A stretch of DNA of 64,000 nucleotides from Arthrobotrys musiformis (taxonomy: Eukaryota; Ascomycota; Orbiliomycetes; Orbiliales; Orbiliaceae): NCBI GenBank assembly GCA_036971715.1, contig JAVHJL010000002.1:1520501-1584500 (forward strand), in the 5' to 3' direction. Numbering within the stretch: the first letter of the stretch is position 1; every line of letters begins with the position of its first letter. Below the pieces are notes generated by a model. That model was not told where the DNA came from and ran no database searches. It saw nothing but the letters and a program-made list of their open reading frames with translations. Position numbers and translations under genes: made by a program. This document shows, in pieces, positions 1 to 15,405 of this stretch.

Positions 1-1920
1 AGTCCGTGTGCTGAATTGTAATAGATTGGTAATTAATACTGATCGATTGATCATCTTTGCATAATCTTGGAACCAAGACTTTGAATCATTGCATTGGAGA
101 GAGGTTCGCGGTCAGCATAGCAAGAGCGTAATATAATATCATATTCGGGGTGCAAAAAAAAAAGAGCAATCGACGATGCTACCAGACTGATAATGATTCT
201 GCTGAACACCAATGAACCATTCCGCCAGTGATGACTATGAACAAACCCTTCCCAATGGCTACCAACCCGCTCGGTGTTGATATGGCTGGACTGGACTAGG
301 CAAGCGACCCGATCGGGTACGAACCGATTGGTTCATATCGATCCTTTCCAAAAACGGCGAGGACAATACCACAAAAACAACGCCCAAGGACCCATGATAT
401 CGCGGGCTTGGGCTTGTAGCAAAGTTCGATGCGCGATGGTCATATATGTCTCTACATTCTGGGCCACCTACCTACTTTGCTAGAACCTCTACTTAGCGCC
501 CAGGCTCGAGGCTAGCTAGGTCATGATTGTTGGTACGGTATAAATGCGCATCATTTTGCGCCATAAATCGGTATAATGAATGTCCAATATGGAGTATAAT
601 ACATAGTGAATTTATTCTACAACCCGAATTGTAATCACATTGATCACGAAGGACCTTAATGAGTATCCACCTACGTGTCTACAAATAATCTCCCATTCAT
701 CGCCAAGTACCGAAATGTACCGAAGACATCGACTTCTCGAGTCCGGTGCATCCCTATCAACCATTCGAGAGCAGATTCGGTACCACCTTCATCCGACGGT
801 CTAACGTGATATTATCTGCGTCTACAGCATAAATGACTCCACGCATGCATCACCCCGTAACCACCGTCCCAAAGAGCTATCAGACATGCCAATCTAAAGA
901 CTAAACTACCGCACGAGGTATCACTTTGTGACGTCTAGGTACAAGACCGGCTGCATGGATATACATCCAAATTCGCAAATATGAAATGACTACATTACCC
1001 TACCTCTATCTAGTCGAATATCACGGGCCCACGATCAATCCCGGCACCTGAAAACCCTTCGCCGTATTATAATATAGTAAAGATATACCGAAATCGCTGA
1101 ATCTACACCCCACGCTTTCTAAAACTCTACATTCGTGCACAGGTATACATCAAGTCACACAGTTCTCTAGAATTATGATGACCCCCAGAATATCAAATGT
1201 ATAATCAAAGCTACATCTACCCATCTCAAGATCCCATGATCCCATAGTTTATAATCACACACGGACGTCTACTCCGCCCCAACCTAAAAAAAAAAACGAA
1301 CGTGAAAGAATTCGAAAGAAAATAAAAGAATATCCATCATGAATTGAGCTATAACTGCAATGTATTCAATATTCTGCATCCCATAAAGCCAAAAAAAAAA
1401 CTACAACCTCTTCATGAGAACCACAAAAAAAAAAAAAAAAAAAAAAAGGCGATTTAACAACCCTGATCTTCGTGCAGAAAAGATCCCCATGAAACAAAAC
1501 CACAAAGAGGTAAGTAAGAATAATTAAAGTTAAAAAAAAAAAGAAAGAAATACCGTCTTCAAAGACGCCGGCCGGACAAAACGATGGTGGGATCCAACAA
1601 TCTCCCACGTGAAGAAGAATAAAACTAACAGCGTCGAAAGTAAGGCGGGTGGAAAATGCAAATAAGCACGGATTGCGAGCGTAGGATGGTGCATATCGCT
1701 CGTTCATTTGCCCTGGTATAAGAAAATACAACGCCGTAACGGCGATGCGCAAAAAGAATCAAAGAAACGGGGAAGCTAGAGATCAGAAACCCCAGAGCTT
1801 GCGGGCATAGCCTGCCGGTATTAAACATGATGTAAAAAAATTTACTTGTGAAGACGAGGAGGATAAAGGCAGCCGATTGGACAATGCACTAACCCTATAC
1901 TCCCGTAAAGACATCGTTGC
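1..1920. other. Gene-free left flank
   Basis: No coding region can be supported here. The stretch is A/T-rich with several poly-A runs (for example around 1424-1447) and short open frames without recognisable protein character. The right part is presumably the 3' UTR and terminator region of the leftward acetyltransferase gene. One copy of a short dispersed motif lies at 496-514. Confidence 0.6.
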
Positions 1921-5501
<3,581 letters not shown>

Positions 5502-6486
5502 CTCTTTAGCTTAAAAACGGTCGCAATAAACTTCGAAGTGTTCTCTTTCTCTCTCTTTCTAAAATGATGCTCTTCCAATATCCGAGTTTCTTGCTTGAGT
5601 TTTCCCAAGTGCTCCCCCTTGCTTCCCTTCGAGCTTCAGGCACGAATTTCTCCCAAGACCACTACCGCCCTATCTTATCGAGCCGAAACGTAAGGATACC
5701 GTCATGCGGCGACCGGAATGGTGTATCGAAATAAGGAGAGAAGAAAAAAACACAATCGGTAGCTATGCCGATTATGAATCCCTTTCCTCCCAAAATTTAT
5801 AAAGGTTATCAGAAACCCAGAAAAAAGTTATCGTGTCCAAGACGTTAGGTATTGCCCGTCGGCCCCCAAAATAGCCAAGACCCTCCTACCGAACCCAGAT
5901 TCGAGAAGCTTTTGAAAAAGTGGATCCAATCCACAAACACATCCAGCTCTACCCAGCCGGGAACAAAAGGACCGTTATCGACGCGTTGGATCGAAGTACC
6001 GTAGCTAGTCGCAGATAAAGGGGAAGGGAGGTTGTTGTTTTTAATGAGTTGACCAAAAAGGAGATGAAGCAAAGCTGGAAACCGGCTCCGGAAATATCGA
6101 ACCTGCTGTCGAAATCCGGGTGCAGATAGAGGTTTAAAAACAAGGGTGGGATGATGTAGATGAGGAGGGGTGGATGGGGGGGAAGAGAGCCGCGATGCGC
6201 GCAAAAACCGATGCAAGTTTGTGTTATATGTGGTTAAGTCCTTCGTTTGGTGTGTTTGGTCGCGATTAAACCAAATTAACGAAGACGACGTTGGGCTGGT
6301 CACCAGCCACACTTTACACCACCCCCGTTCGCTCTGTGGCCGGTGAGACTGTGGCTGTCCAATGGGCTTGACGACATTCCCCGAACTAAACAACAACTCC
6401 AAGAAACATCCTTCGAGAAGGAACCCACGAGCCTCGACACCCCCCAATTCCGAAGTAACGAACGCACCAAAACACACCCGCCCATC
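5502..6486. promoter_or_regulatory. Divergent promoter region between SAS3 and NDUFA1 genes
   Basis: About 1 kb separates two divergent starts and must hold both promoters. A CT-rich tract (about 5530-5570) lies upstream of the acetyltransferase start. I see no TATA box or known operator. A long leftward open frame covering 5845-6567 overlaps the first exon of the next gene and has no protein-like features. Confidence 0.4.
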
Positions 6487-7038
6487 ATGCCTGTCCCATG
6501 GGAAACCATCCTGCCTTTCGGCCTCGTCGTTGCCGTACGTACTTGAATCAGGGCGAATCCCAAGCACGCTGACACCCGACTAACACCCCTTCGCAGATGT
6601 TCACCATCTCCGGCGCCGGTATGTCGACGGTTTCCTACATCGCCGAAGGCTATAAACCCAGAAGATATAATACCGACATTTGGGATCATGTAAGTCAATC
6701 CCCCTGATCGCTACCCGCGACCCGTGAACTTCGCAATTAGCTAACTTCTGCATATAGCAAAGTAAAATAACCTCCCATCCGTTAGCCCGACTCCTCCGGA
6801 AACCATCTTACTGACCGCATACAATCTGTCTTTTTACGGGGAATTTAGTGATGAGGCGAGACCAGCGCCTTACAAATATTCATAGAGGGCAATCAGACGC
6901 ACCGAGGGCGCCGAAGGGGTTCGAATTGAGTTCGCAATGGAGGGTATGTGCACAATCCCAATACCGGCATTATATACATTCTATTTTTGATATTGACTTT
7001 TTCTTCTCCCGGAACAGCTGGAAAAACGTATATCGTAA
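6487..7038 (+). CDS. NDUFA1: NADH:ubiquinone oxidoreductase MWFE/NDUFA1-type subunit, with a 4-nt micro-exon
   Basis: This is a small accessory subunit of mitochondrial complex I in the inner membrane. It is 86 residues with one N-terminal membrane segment (about residues 8-29). The tail ends ELSSQWRLEKRIS, and in the middle the order WDHQMMRRDQRLT matches what is known of the MWFE family. The five exons are 6487-6534, 6597-6689, 6758-6761, 6849-6943 and 7018-7038. The third exon is only CAAA. Without it the reading frame hits a stop directly after WDH; with it the conserved WD-x-QMM-x-RD run is restored. The donor of the micro-exon is GTAAAA, and the upstream intron has a CTAAC branch site at 6741-6745. 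The start MPVPWE is the only ATG that fits the family length. Confidence 0.9.
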
Positions 7039-7691
7039 TCCAAACCCGACTCGACAATACCTATCTACCAAGAAACAAGCAGAGGGGGATTCGATCATAC
7101 TTTTTATCTTTATTTTCGGTGGCGAAAAGGGTGGTTTTTGGAAATGTACATATGGCCGAAATTTTATATCAAAATAAAATATCAAGCGGTTTGCCTTCTT
7201 TTCCCCTTTTCCCACTACATAAAACGCAGATGTTAGTCTGTATACGGGGTCACTTTCGGATTGTATCAAACTAGAGGGCGGGGAAACAGAGGACTTGCTT
7301 TGTAATTGATGTCGCGGGTATCCTTCTTCTAAACTAACAATAACAAGAGAGAGATATACATGAGATCAGAAAAGTGGGGGGTTTTATCAAAAATACAATC
7401 GGAGTAGTACATGATTTTTCGTCTCGTTCCGTTCTTTCGAAAAGAGAAAAAATGGTATAATATAATATCAAGAACAAAACACAAAAGTAAATCAAAAAGA
7501 AAATTCGTCTCTGGTCATGAGATATATATATAAAAAACAAAAGAAAAAAAGAAGCCGACAATCAGAACAAGAGGGAAAGAGAACCAAAAGGACGGGGATT
7601 GGAAGAATAGAGGGATTTTTTCTATCAAATATAGTAAATTCGAGAACGTGGTCCTCCAACCTTCTATACTTTTTATATCAATATCGAGACT

Positions 7692-7775
7692 TCAAGCACC
7701 GACCCACCTCCTCCTAACCACATATCCAACCGCCAGGCCCAAGACCAGAGTTCCTAGCACCAACCCCACGGCCAG
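7692..7775 (-). other. In-frame hydrophobic extension beyond the TGA stop
   Basis: Immediately downstream of the stop, in the same frame, 27 codons read LAVGLVLGTLVLGLAVGYVV then RRRWVGA and a second TGA at 7692-7694. The hydrophobic run is about 20 residues long with a basic flank, as expected for a tail anchor. The stop context is TGA-CTG, close to the TGA-CTA context known to permit translational read-through in fungi. No intron of suitable phase that removes the stop is visible. Confidence 0.55.
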
Positions 7776-8913
7776 TCAATCATTGTTCGAATTCATGACG
7801 ATGGTGGGATCCGTAAGCTGTTCATCGATCTTATCCAACGTGATAATGTTGACTTCCTCCACCGCATCCCCTACCCCTCCACTCCCCGCGGCACTGCTAC
7901 TACAGGCACTGGCACTGGCACCAGCGCCCGCCGTACCCTCAGCCGCCCCCCCAGCACCCTTCCGCCCACCATCCACCGACGCACCCCTCACAATCCTCAA
8001 CGGCAGCACACTCGGCAACTCACTCTCATCATCCGAATCAATCTCATCGTCATCATCCTCCTCCTCATCCCCAACATCCTCCAAATCATCATCAGACATA
8101 TGCAAACTATGCAACTCCTCCTGCGGCATAGACTCCTTAATCAAATCCACCACATCATCCTCATCCTCATCATCCGACGATGAAACCACATCATCATCAT
8201 CGTCTTCGTCGTCCTCAACATCGTCGTCATCGTCGTCATCGTCGAATAACTGCCTCCTCCCCCTCGGTTTATTCAGCATAACCGGCGAATTCGCCCCAAG
8301 TTCTCCATGATCTTCGCTGCCGGATGACATCTGTAAAAGAATTTCAAAACCCCCAGAACCAGGGTACACTGTCAGCCGACAAAATCACACTATACGCATA
8401 CCCGGAAAGCATAAACATCATGCTCGGGAACATCCCCCCGCCACCATCATCACCACGATCTCTCCCGTAGTAATAGTAATAAATCTCCCCATTTTCCTCA
8501 TCACCACCCCCCCTTTCTTCTCGTCCCACTTTTTCCTCTTCCTTAGCACCATTTCCCTTACCACCCCCACTTCGAATAACACTGTCACACAGAGGCACAC
8601 AACTATCACTCACCCCATCATCCCCCAAAACCCTCCTCGTAAACTCATCCTCATCAAACGCCTCCTCCCGTTCAACCATCAACCCATCCCCCTCAATATC
8701 CTGTCCGCCGCCGGGGCCGATAATAGTCTCCTCAGGATTCTCCGAGATCTTTCGCCACTTCAACGCGATCCGCAGGGGTTTTATCCCACTACCATCCGCA
8801 TTCTTACTTTCGCTCGAAGATACCTATCAACGTCGCCGGTGGAAGCGTAGACGGTCGTCTTGCATCAGTAAAACATCCTCATCTCCCCATTCAAAAGGGC
8901 CATCACCACCCAT
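7776..8913 (-). CDS. Acidic low-complexity protein with a putative read-through tail anchor
   Basis: I do not recognise the family. The model has three exons (8913-8875, 8823-8402, 8316-7776) and gives 333 residues. The first intron uses a weak GTTTTA donor. The N-terminus (MGGDGPFEWGDEDV) joins in frame to a segment with LRIALKWRKIS. A Gly/Glu-rich region with a YYYYY run follows, then long Asp/Glu tracts and an Ala/Gly-rich stretch, ending MNSNND. Directly after the TGA stop the same frame stays open for 27 more residues (7692-7775). These encode one hydrophobic helix followed by RRRW, the layout of a C-tail-anchored membrane protein. The acidic cytosolic part plus tail anchor is reminiscent of fungal organelle-autophagy receptors, but that is only a guess from architecture. 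Confidence 0.72.
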
Positions 8914-9244
8914 CTAAGAAACGGCTCAAACCGATAGATAATGCGTTCGAGGATACGGCACATACGATCAAACCAGCGCGGATCCCAAACCAAACCAAAA
9001 CAGCATCACCGATACTTTCGTTCACGAGCGAATATAAATAGCGAATAATAAGAAAACAGCAGAAGCAGACCGACCGAAGACTAAAGACTATTAAAAGGCG
9101 GCGTATTTCTTTCTTCTTCTGCTTTTTGTTTCTTTTTGTTTCGCGATTTTTTTCTTTTAAGATATGGTTTTTTTTTTGTCCTATTGCATTGAACCCTTGG
9201 AGCCTAACGTAGGTCGATTGTGTGCGCAGCTTTTGTGGTTTTTT

Positions 9245-9292
<48 letters not shown>

Positions 9293-9846
9293 ATAGGGAC
9301 GGGGAGCAAGACGCCAGATAATAAAAAAGCAGACAGAGGGAAAAGGAGGTGGTTCGAAAGGAAGACCCGGGGAATAAGAGTGTAAACAAGGGGAAACATG
9401 CAGAAGGAATAGAAGATAAAAGAGAAAAAAAACCATCATCAGCCATAAGTTCAACTTCGCTCCCAAGAAGAATCGTCTTTTATACATGAACTGCAACGAA
9501 CCACGAGAAAAACGGACAACAGAACGCCGGAGAGTGGGGAAAAGATAAACAAGGGATAATAAAAAACGGCTATGCAAAGGAGCATATCAGAGAATCGGAA
9601 GGTTGTGGGAAAACTGAAGGGGGGAAGATTGCAAGAAGGGAAAGACAAAGATTCCACAGCTTTGGTACAGCAGCCGTCTATATGAGACCCCCAAAAAAAT
9701 AAACCAGGTAAAAGATGGCCTCTATTTTACGCTGAAAAGAGAGAAGGAAAGAGATAAAACATGGCCGATCAACCAAGTTCAAAAAAGGGCCTGAACAAGA
9801 TCAGTCGCTCACATAGTTCATCTATTCGTAAATAAAAAAAGGCTTT
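8914..9846. other. Intergenic region with GA microsatellite
   Basis: This is a 0.9-kb spacer between two leftward genes. It should hold the promoter of the acidic-protein gene and the 3' end of the SAPS gene. Apart from the GA repeat at 9247-9291 it is purine-rich and shows no gene. Confidence 0.5.
9247..9291. repeat. (GA)22 microsatellite
   Basis: An uninterrupted run of GA dinucleotides of about 45 nt. It lies 330 bp upstream of the acidic-protein start and in its promoter region. Open frames across it encode only Arg-Glu or Leu-Ser alternation and are not genes. Confidence 0.95.
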
Positions 9847-12800
9847 TCAGGGCTCCAAGGGTTCATGCTTCTTTTTCTTATCATCATCGTCGTCACGTTT
9901 CGTCGTTTCCATTTCATGATCATCGTCGCCATCCTTGTCCTTCTTTGTTTTGTCTGCTTCAAGGTCTGCTTCAAGGTCTGCTTCAAGATCTGCTTCTGCG
10001 GTCGCTTTCGCTGTCGTATCCGTATCCGTAGCGCTGCTGCTGCTCTGGCCCTGTTCAAAATCCTCACCAATCCCCGCATCGTGCTCATCCTCTTCATCCT
10101 CAATATCGTCCTCAACATCTTCTGAAAGCAAGAGTTGTAGGTATCTTACTTGGTTACGGTCGCCTGTCAACTCCAACTTCATCTGATCGTCGTCATCGCT
10201 GTCCCCCAAGTTCATCTCCTCGTCTTCGTCTTCGTCCGAGCTGCTGCCGAATCCGGATAACGATTTGTCGCCTCCCTCATGTGAGAGTCCCTCCCGAGAT
10301 CCGATGTCCGCACCTACGTCGCCGTCGTCGCCGTCAAACGTTTCCGCTGTTTGTGTGTCCGCGCCTTCGCCGATTCCGCTGTTCTGTAGCTCGATAGTGT
10401 CCAATCCCGTGTCAGCCGTACCACTAGTTTGTCCAAGTCCACCACCTCCAAAGGTTTGCGTTAAGCTCATCGAGCCACCCATTCCGGGTCTACCGGACAT
10501 GATGTCGGGCCTTACGCCACCAAGGATCGCATTGTCTCTTTCTCGGGTTTCTGCAAGAGTGTGCTCCATATAATACACCCAGGCAGCATCGTGAAGTTTG
10601 TCATGAACCGATTGGGTCAGTGTCGCAGCAGGTTGTCTCTCAGCGAACTTAACCACTTCCTCGGCGATCAATGTCAGGTGGCCCATGTATCCCAACCTCA
10701 TGTTTGATTCCGCTTGTGCCTTGTCGGATGCCTTCTGGCCTTCGACAATTCGGTCTGTGATGCTCCCTTGGAGGAAAAGGTCGTTGGCGAGATGTCTGTT
10801 GAAACCTCTGTCCATCGGCCCATTGAAAACTTGCTGGACGACGTCGTATACAACGTTATGTAAGAAGTTATTCCAAGGGAATCTGAAAAAGAAGTCCTGT
10901 CTTCAAGTTAGAATGTTGTAAAGCGGTTGAAAAATTTTATATCTCCCCTTACCAGTATTGTAGGAACAACCTGATGTTGAACAAACATCATCTTCAAGTA
11001 GTCGCCAACCAAAGGCCTTCCGTCAGTGTCGATTTCTATGCCGGGTGCCTTCAGTAGTTCCGGATCCAATAGTAAGTCCTTGACCGCCCTATCGGCCGCC
11101 TCCTCCGCACTCTCGGGCAACGGTGGTAGAGGCTTGTCAGTACTCTTCTCGGCCTCTTCGTCGGTCTCGGGCTTAGAAATCGAAACGGGATCGGCGAGAG
11201 TGGCCGTTATTGTTGGTGGCGATGACATGTGCTCATCCGGCTGATCCGCATCGGTCTTTTCGTCTACGATTTCAGGCTTGTCGAGCGGGGCCGGTGGAGG
11301 TGGGGATTGCATAACCGTATCCTCGTCGTCAATCTTGATAGCCTCGACGCTTTTGACAGTCTCGGCGACTGGGGAGAGCGCTCCAGCGGGCTGGGAAGGT
11401 GCCGGAACATCAAGTTCCGTAACAACTGGCTCCGAACCCTCAGCTTCCGGCTTATCTTCCTTCGGCGAGGCAGCCGGATCCTCAACTGTCGATGGCTTGA
11501 TCTTCTCCTGTCCTTCAGCAAACTCTCCATCATTAACCTCTTCCAAAACAGTCCCTACAGCCACAGTCTCAAACTCCTCCTCATCCTTCTTCTCGGAAAG
11601 GTAAGCGGGGCGATTATACAGAGATCCTCGCAAATTTTGTCGGCCAGCAACAAGAGTCGCCAAATCAAGCTCCCTCTGCCGTCGAAGCTGTTCTCTTTGC
11701 GCATCTCTCCTTCGAACATATTCATCGCTACCCTTCTCGTTCAACAAGCCCATATTGCTGCAATGCAGAAGCTCGGCCATAAGCTCGCAGGTCTTAAACC
11801 GGTCAAATCCCAAGGGCTCGATCGTCCCACCAAAGGCAGCCTTCAACTCTCTCCTCTTGACCGTTCGGGTTCCGTCTTCGTTCAAAACAGTTGGCTCGGA
11901 ATTCAATATCAAGCCCGTGAAGTCCGGCACATGCTTGGCGAATAACCGTAAGAGGTTGCCGAGATAGATTGGATCGCGGCCGGAGGGAGTGGAGTCGATA
12001 CCACCGTGCACTTCCGGGTCGTAATCGGAGTTGTTCTTGCGAATGACTTCGATGATGATTCCGACGCCGACAGTAAGAGGGTTGCCACCCTTCAGCATCG
12101 CACCGATAAGACTTTCCACGCTATCTTCCGATACCAACTGGCGTGTGAGATTGTTGGGACCGATGCATGATTGCTCGTTCTGGGATGCGTTTGCAGAGAT
12201 GGTGATGATTGCTTTGAGGAAATCCCCCGTAGAAGTTTGAGTGGTTGAGGAGTGTTCGGGGGAAAGGAAGGATAGGAGTCGGGGTATCAGCTCCTTTAAG
12301 CATAACCACTATACAACTGTTAGCTCACGCACAAAACTGATAATGAAATACACAAAGAGCCCAAACTCACATCAACAATGCCATTCCCGCCATCTGACTT
12401 CTCCATGCTGATAATCTTCAAAATCAAATCCATAATAAGAGGAGTGTCGATATGCTTCAGCATCATGGGGACAATATTCTCAATCGACTTGAAGAAATCC
12501 ATCATCTCCCCGGTCTTCTTATCAAACAGGGTTTCGTTGACTTTAGTAAAGTAACCGGCCTGAAGAGGGTCCAAGGGCGCGGGACGCTCCAGAAACTTCC
12601 AAAACATCCGTAGATTGTCAAGATTATCCATGAGAGCTTCGCATATCGACCAAGTTTCACTAGAAAGCACCTCACAGGAAACATAAGAGTATTTGGCTCG
12701 TGTCTTCTCGGCTCTCTCTCTCTCCAGCTCGCTGGTGGACGGCGAAGGCGGTGCGAGGTCGGCGGCAACAGCCTGTTGTTCTTCTTCCTTCGGCGAAGAA

Positions 12801-13174
12801 TCCTCGTCCGACGGAGTGGGAGTCGCAGCGGTATCATCAACGGGCTTCTCGTCATCTCCTTCTTCGGAAGGTTTCTCCCCCTCCGCATCCTTTCCCGCAG
12901 TTTCTACCTCATCAGGAGTGGGCGGTAGAGCCTTAGCATCGCCAGGGTTGCCCGCCACCGTCGGGGCCACCGTTATCTTGGGTGCAATGACATATTCAAG
13001 GAGCTTGCGGATGACGGCATCATCGCGAATGAACTCGATTAGTTTGGTGTTATGTTGTTTGAGCTCCTGGATGAGATCCGGTTCATCGAGTAAGGTCTCG
13101 AGGGTGACATCAGGCTTGTCCAATAAGGTTTCTATGGTGCTTATATTCGCATAGCCACCGAATCGCCAAAACAT
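9847..13174 (-). CDS. SIT4 phosphatase-associated protein (SAPS/PP6 regulatory subunit family)
   Basis: This is a regulatory subunit of the Sit4/PP6-type phosphatase, acting in cell-cycle, TOR and trafficking control in yeasts. It has three exons (13174-12371, 12308-10953, 10896-9847) and 1,069 residues. The N-terminus MFWRFGGYANISTIETLLDK is the family's typical opening. The helical-repeat SAPS core follows (for example LRMFWKFLERPAPLDPLQ, GDFLKAIITISANASQNEQS, SLIGAMLKGGNP). A family block in the last exon contains FFRFPWNNFLHNVVYDVVQQ and LANDLFLQGSITDRIVEGQ. Two acidic disordered inserts interrupt the core at roughly residues 100-155 and 480-620, and the C-tail is very acidic. An ADLE 12-bp repeat near the 3' end may vary in copy number. 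Which yeast SAP this matches (Sap155, 185 or 190) cannot be told. Confidence 0.95.
9952..9996. repeat. 12-bp coding tandem repeat in the SAPS gene
   Basis: About three and a half copies of TCTGCTTCAAGG (plus-strand reading) encode repeated ADLE units in the acidic C-tail of the SAPS protein. The copies are nearly identical, so this is a candidate length-polymorphic site. Confidence 0.85.
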
Positions 13175-15405
13175 GCTGAGCTGTTCGGAAGGAGGAAATC
13201 GAGTTTCCTTTTACCAAAGAAAAGGGGGGAGGCAGGGAGGTCTGTGATTTATTTTTTTCTGTGCAATTTTTTCTCGAGGTTCAGTCGGATGGGGGGGAAA
13301 GGGGGACGGGGCGATAGGACAAAAGTGGGTGAAAAAGTGGGCGTGTTAAAGTATGGAGGGGTAGAGATTATAGTGTGTTGCGGGTGAGGTGGAGCTAACT
13401 AGCAGAATCGAATTCGGCCCTGGACCAGAACCGCTGTCTGTCTGTCCATACGAAACGTCAGAATCTGGCTGGACCTGGTCGCCTGAGAGAGAGGAACGGC
13501 AGCAGAACGGGGCAGAAGAGCTCTCATACGGGGTTTTTATTCGGAAATAACGAGGCCGGGAGTATCCAACGGCCTGTTTGAATCTCGATATCGATCGATA
13601 TCTACGAAAGGGAGGGAGGGAGTTAGCTTTGGATGCCCATTGTTTGTTTGATCCAAGCAGGTGCAGCAAGCAGCTCGGAAGAAAGACTCTTCTCGGGCAT
13701 ACCCACAGCTACCAGCAAGACAATGCCGGCAAGCTACCCAAATACAGCTGGACAGGGAATCCGACAGAAGCTGAAAAAACACACCTTTCGGACAGTATGC
13801 TGAGGACCCGATGGGATGTGGCTTGAAGCCGATGTATGGTGATGATGATGGCGATGATGAATGATGTTTCGATGTAGCATGTAGACGTAGGCGTGGATGT
13901 GAGGCAAGGTTGAGGTTGAGGTTGATAGCGAAGGCTGGATTAACGTTCTGATGGATCTCCTACAACTCCACTACTATAACACAGGTACCTATCCTCGACC
14001 TATCCCCCAATTGACTATCGAGCACAAAGCTCCCCTTTTCCATTCGGTCGTGGAGCTCCAATCGAACCAACCCATCAACCTCACTCAAGCGAAGCACCTC
14101 TGCATCGAAATGACATGCTCCACCCTTCCGAAACTAGATCGTACAGGCCACTTCGGGTACATTACACTACATTACATGCGCATACACTTTATCCTATCCT
14201 ACCCTATCCTTCCCATCCTTCATGAATCCTTAGGAACCCAGGCATGATGTGCTGTTCGACGCCAAGTGCTATTCCAGTTTAAATTAATAAGTAGGGGAAA
14301 ATTCTAGATCCTACATGCCACATTGCACAAAATCAACCTTCAGTGGCTTGAAAGACGAGCTCTTCGACGGGTAATACCTCCATCACGCGCGGCTTCCGAT
14401 ATCTTACAATAAACAAAAATCGAAAACAGAAATCAAAAACGTAAACTAACAATTCCGGTCGCATGTGGATGGATGGGGGGGCAAGACCATGACCAAAAGT
14501 AAAGTGGGCGGCGCTTAAGCTCAAAGACCAAGAGAAACAGAAGAAAAAAGTACCATGCTGCATTAGCTTCTAGCTCCAGCAGCAGCGGCGGGAGGTGGGA
14601 AACAAGCTGGATTCGAGTCCGGACAAGGACACCACATATGCAACAGCTGCATAGCTCTCAGTACGGATGCACCGTCCACTGGCACTCGAGCTCGTGATAA
14701 GGCAGGTGTGCAAACGTGAACCCCACCTTTTGATTGCTAATCCCGATAGCTACTGAGCTTAGCGAGCGAGCAGGCGTGGCGGGCTGGCGTGGCCGATGTA
14801 GCCCACGTTTTTTGCAGGGCACGGGCAGGGTGTCGAGAGCGTTCTCGAGCTCGAACATTCCACGTCCGCAGAAGCAGCATTACATCTACATACATACATA
14901 CATACACACAAGTATGTGGCAACATAGCTGGAAGTCCAAAACGTGCCTGGAAACCCTTCGCCTGCCAGTTCCCACCTTGTTCTCTAAATTGATATTTCCA
15001 CTTCCCGAACCCTGGTCTCGTGTCCAAAGTTCGCTCCGGGCTAGCATCAATTGGACCCCAATATCCAGCAAGGGCTCAGAATACAACAACAGTCAACACA
15101 ATATCATGTATAAGTTGCTGTGCCTCGAGACTACCCGGGCCGGTAGTCTGTATACATGTATTCAACCATTTGCGACACTATTTCATATATCTCATGCCGC
15201 GAAGCTTGAGGCTGGCTGACCAGAGTATGGTATATAGGGCCTACAGCTACAACCATACGATATATCGATAGTTAGTATAGTCTCTTGTAGCTTTTCCAAT
15301 TTATAAACCTAGTATAATATTATAGACACATGCGATCCATCCACACCCCCAGCCAATACAGCGCTATAACATCGAGATCCCGCCATTCTGCTTTATATAC
15401 AAACA
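13175..15405. other. Intergenic region without a supported gene
   Basis: The left part is the promoter of the SAPS gene and carries G-rich runs at about 13290-13310. Further right are short open frames with no conserved motif, a run of TACA repeats near 14888-14910, and A/T-rich DNA. No RNA gene was recognised. Confidence 0.5.

Noticed and set aside
5845..6567. 240-codon open frame on the minus strand
   Set aside because: It overlaps exon 1 of the well-supported NDUFA1-type gene and has no domain or protein-like pattern.
7754..7799. A 46-nt GT..AG interval spanning the TGA of the acidic protein gene, as an intron that would remove the stop
   Set aside because: Its removal shifts the frame and turns the hydrophobic helix into an unrelated tail, so it does not explain the extension; kept only as a possible alternative form.
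7648..8310. 220-codon Ser-rich plus-strand frame
   Set aside because: It is antisense to the Asp/Glu tracts of the acidic-protein gene; stop-poor composition explains it.
9164..9657. Open frames with Arg-Glu or Ser-Leu repeats
   Set aside because: Produced by the GA microsatellite, with no other coding sign.
14595..14625. Another T-arm-like GATTCGAGTCC sequence
   Set aside because: Flanks do not pair as a tRNA.
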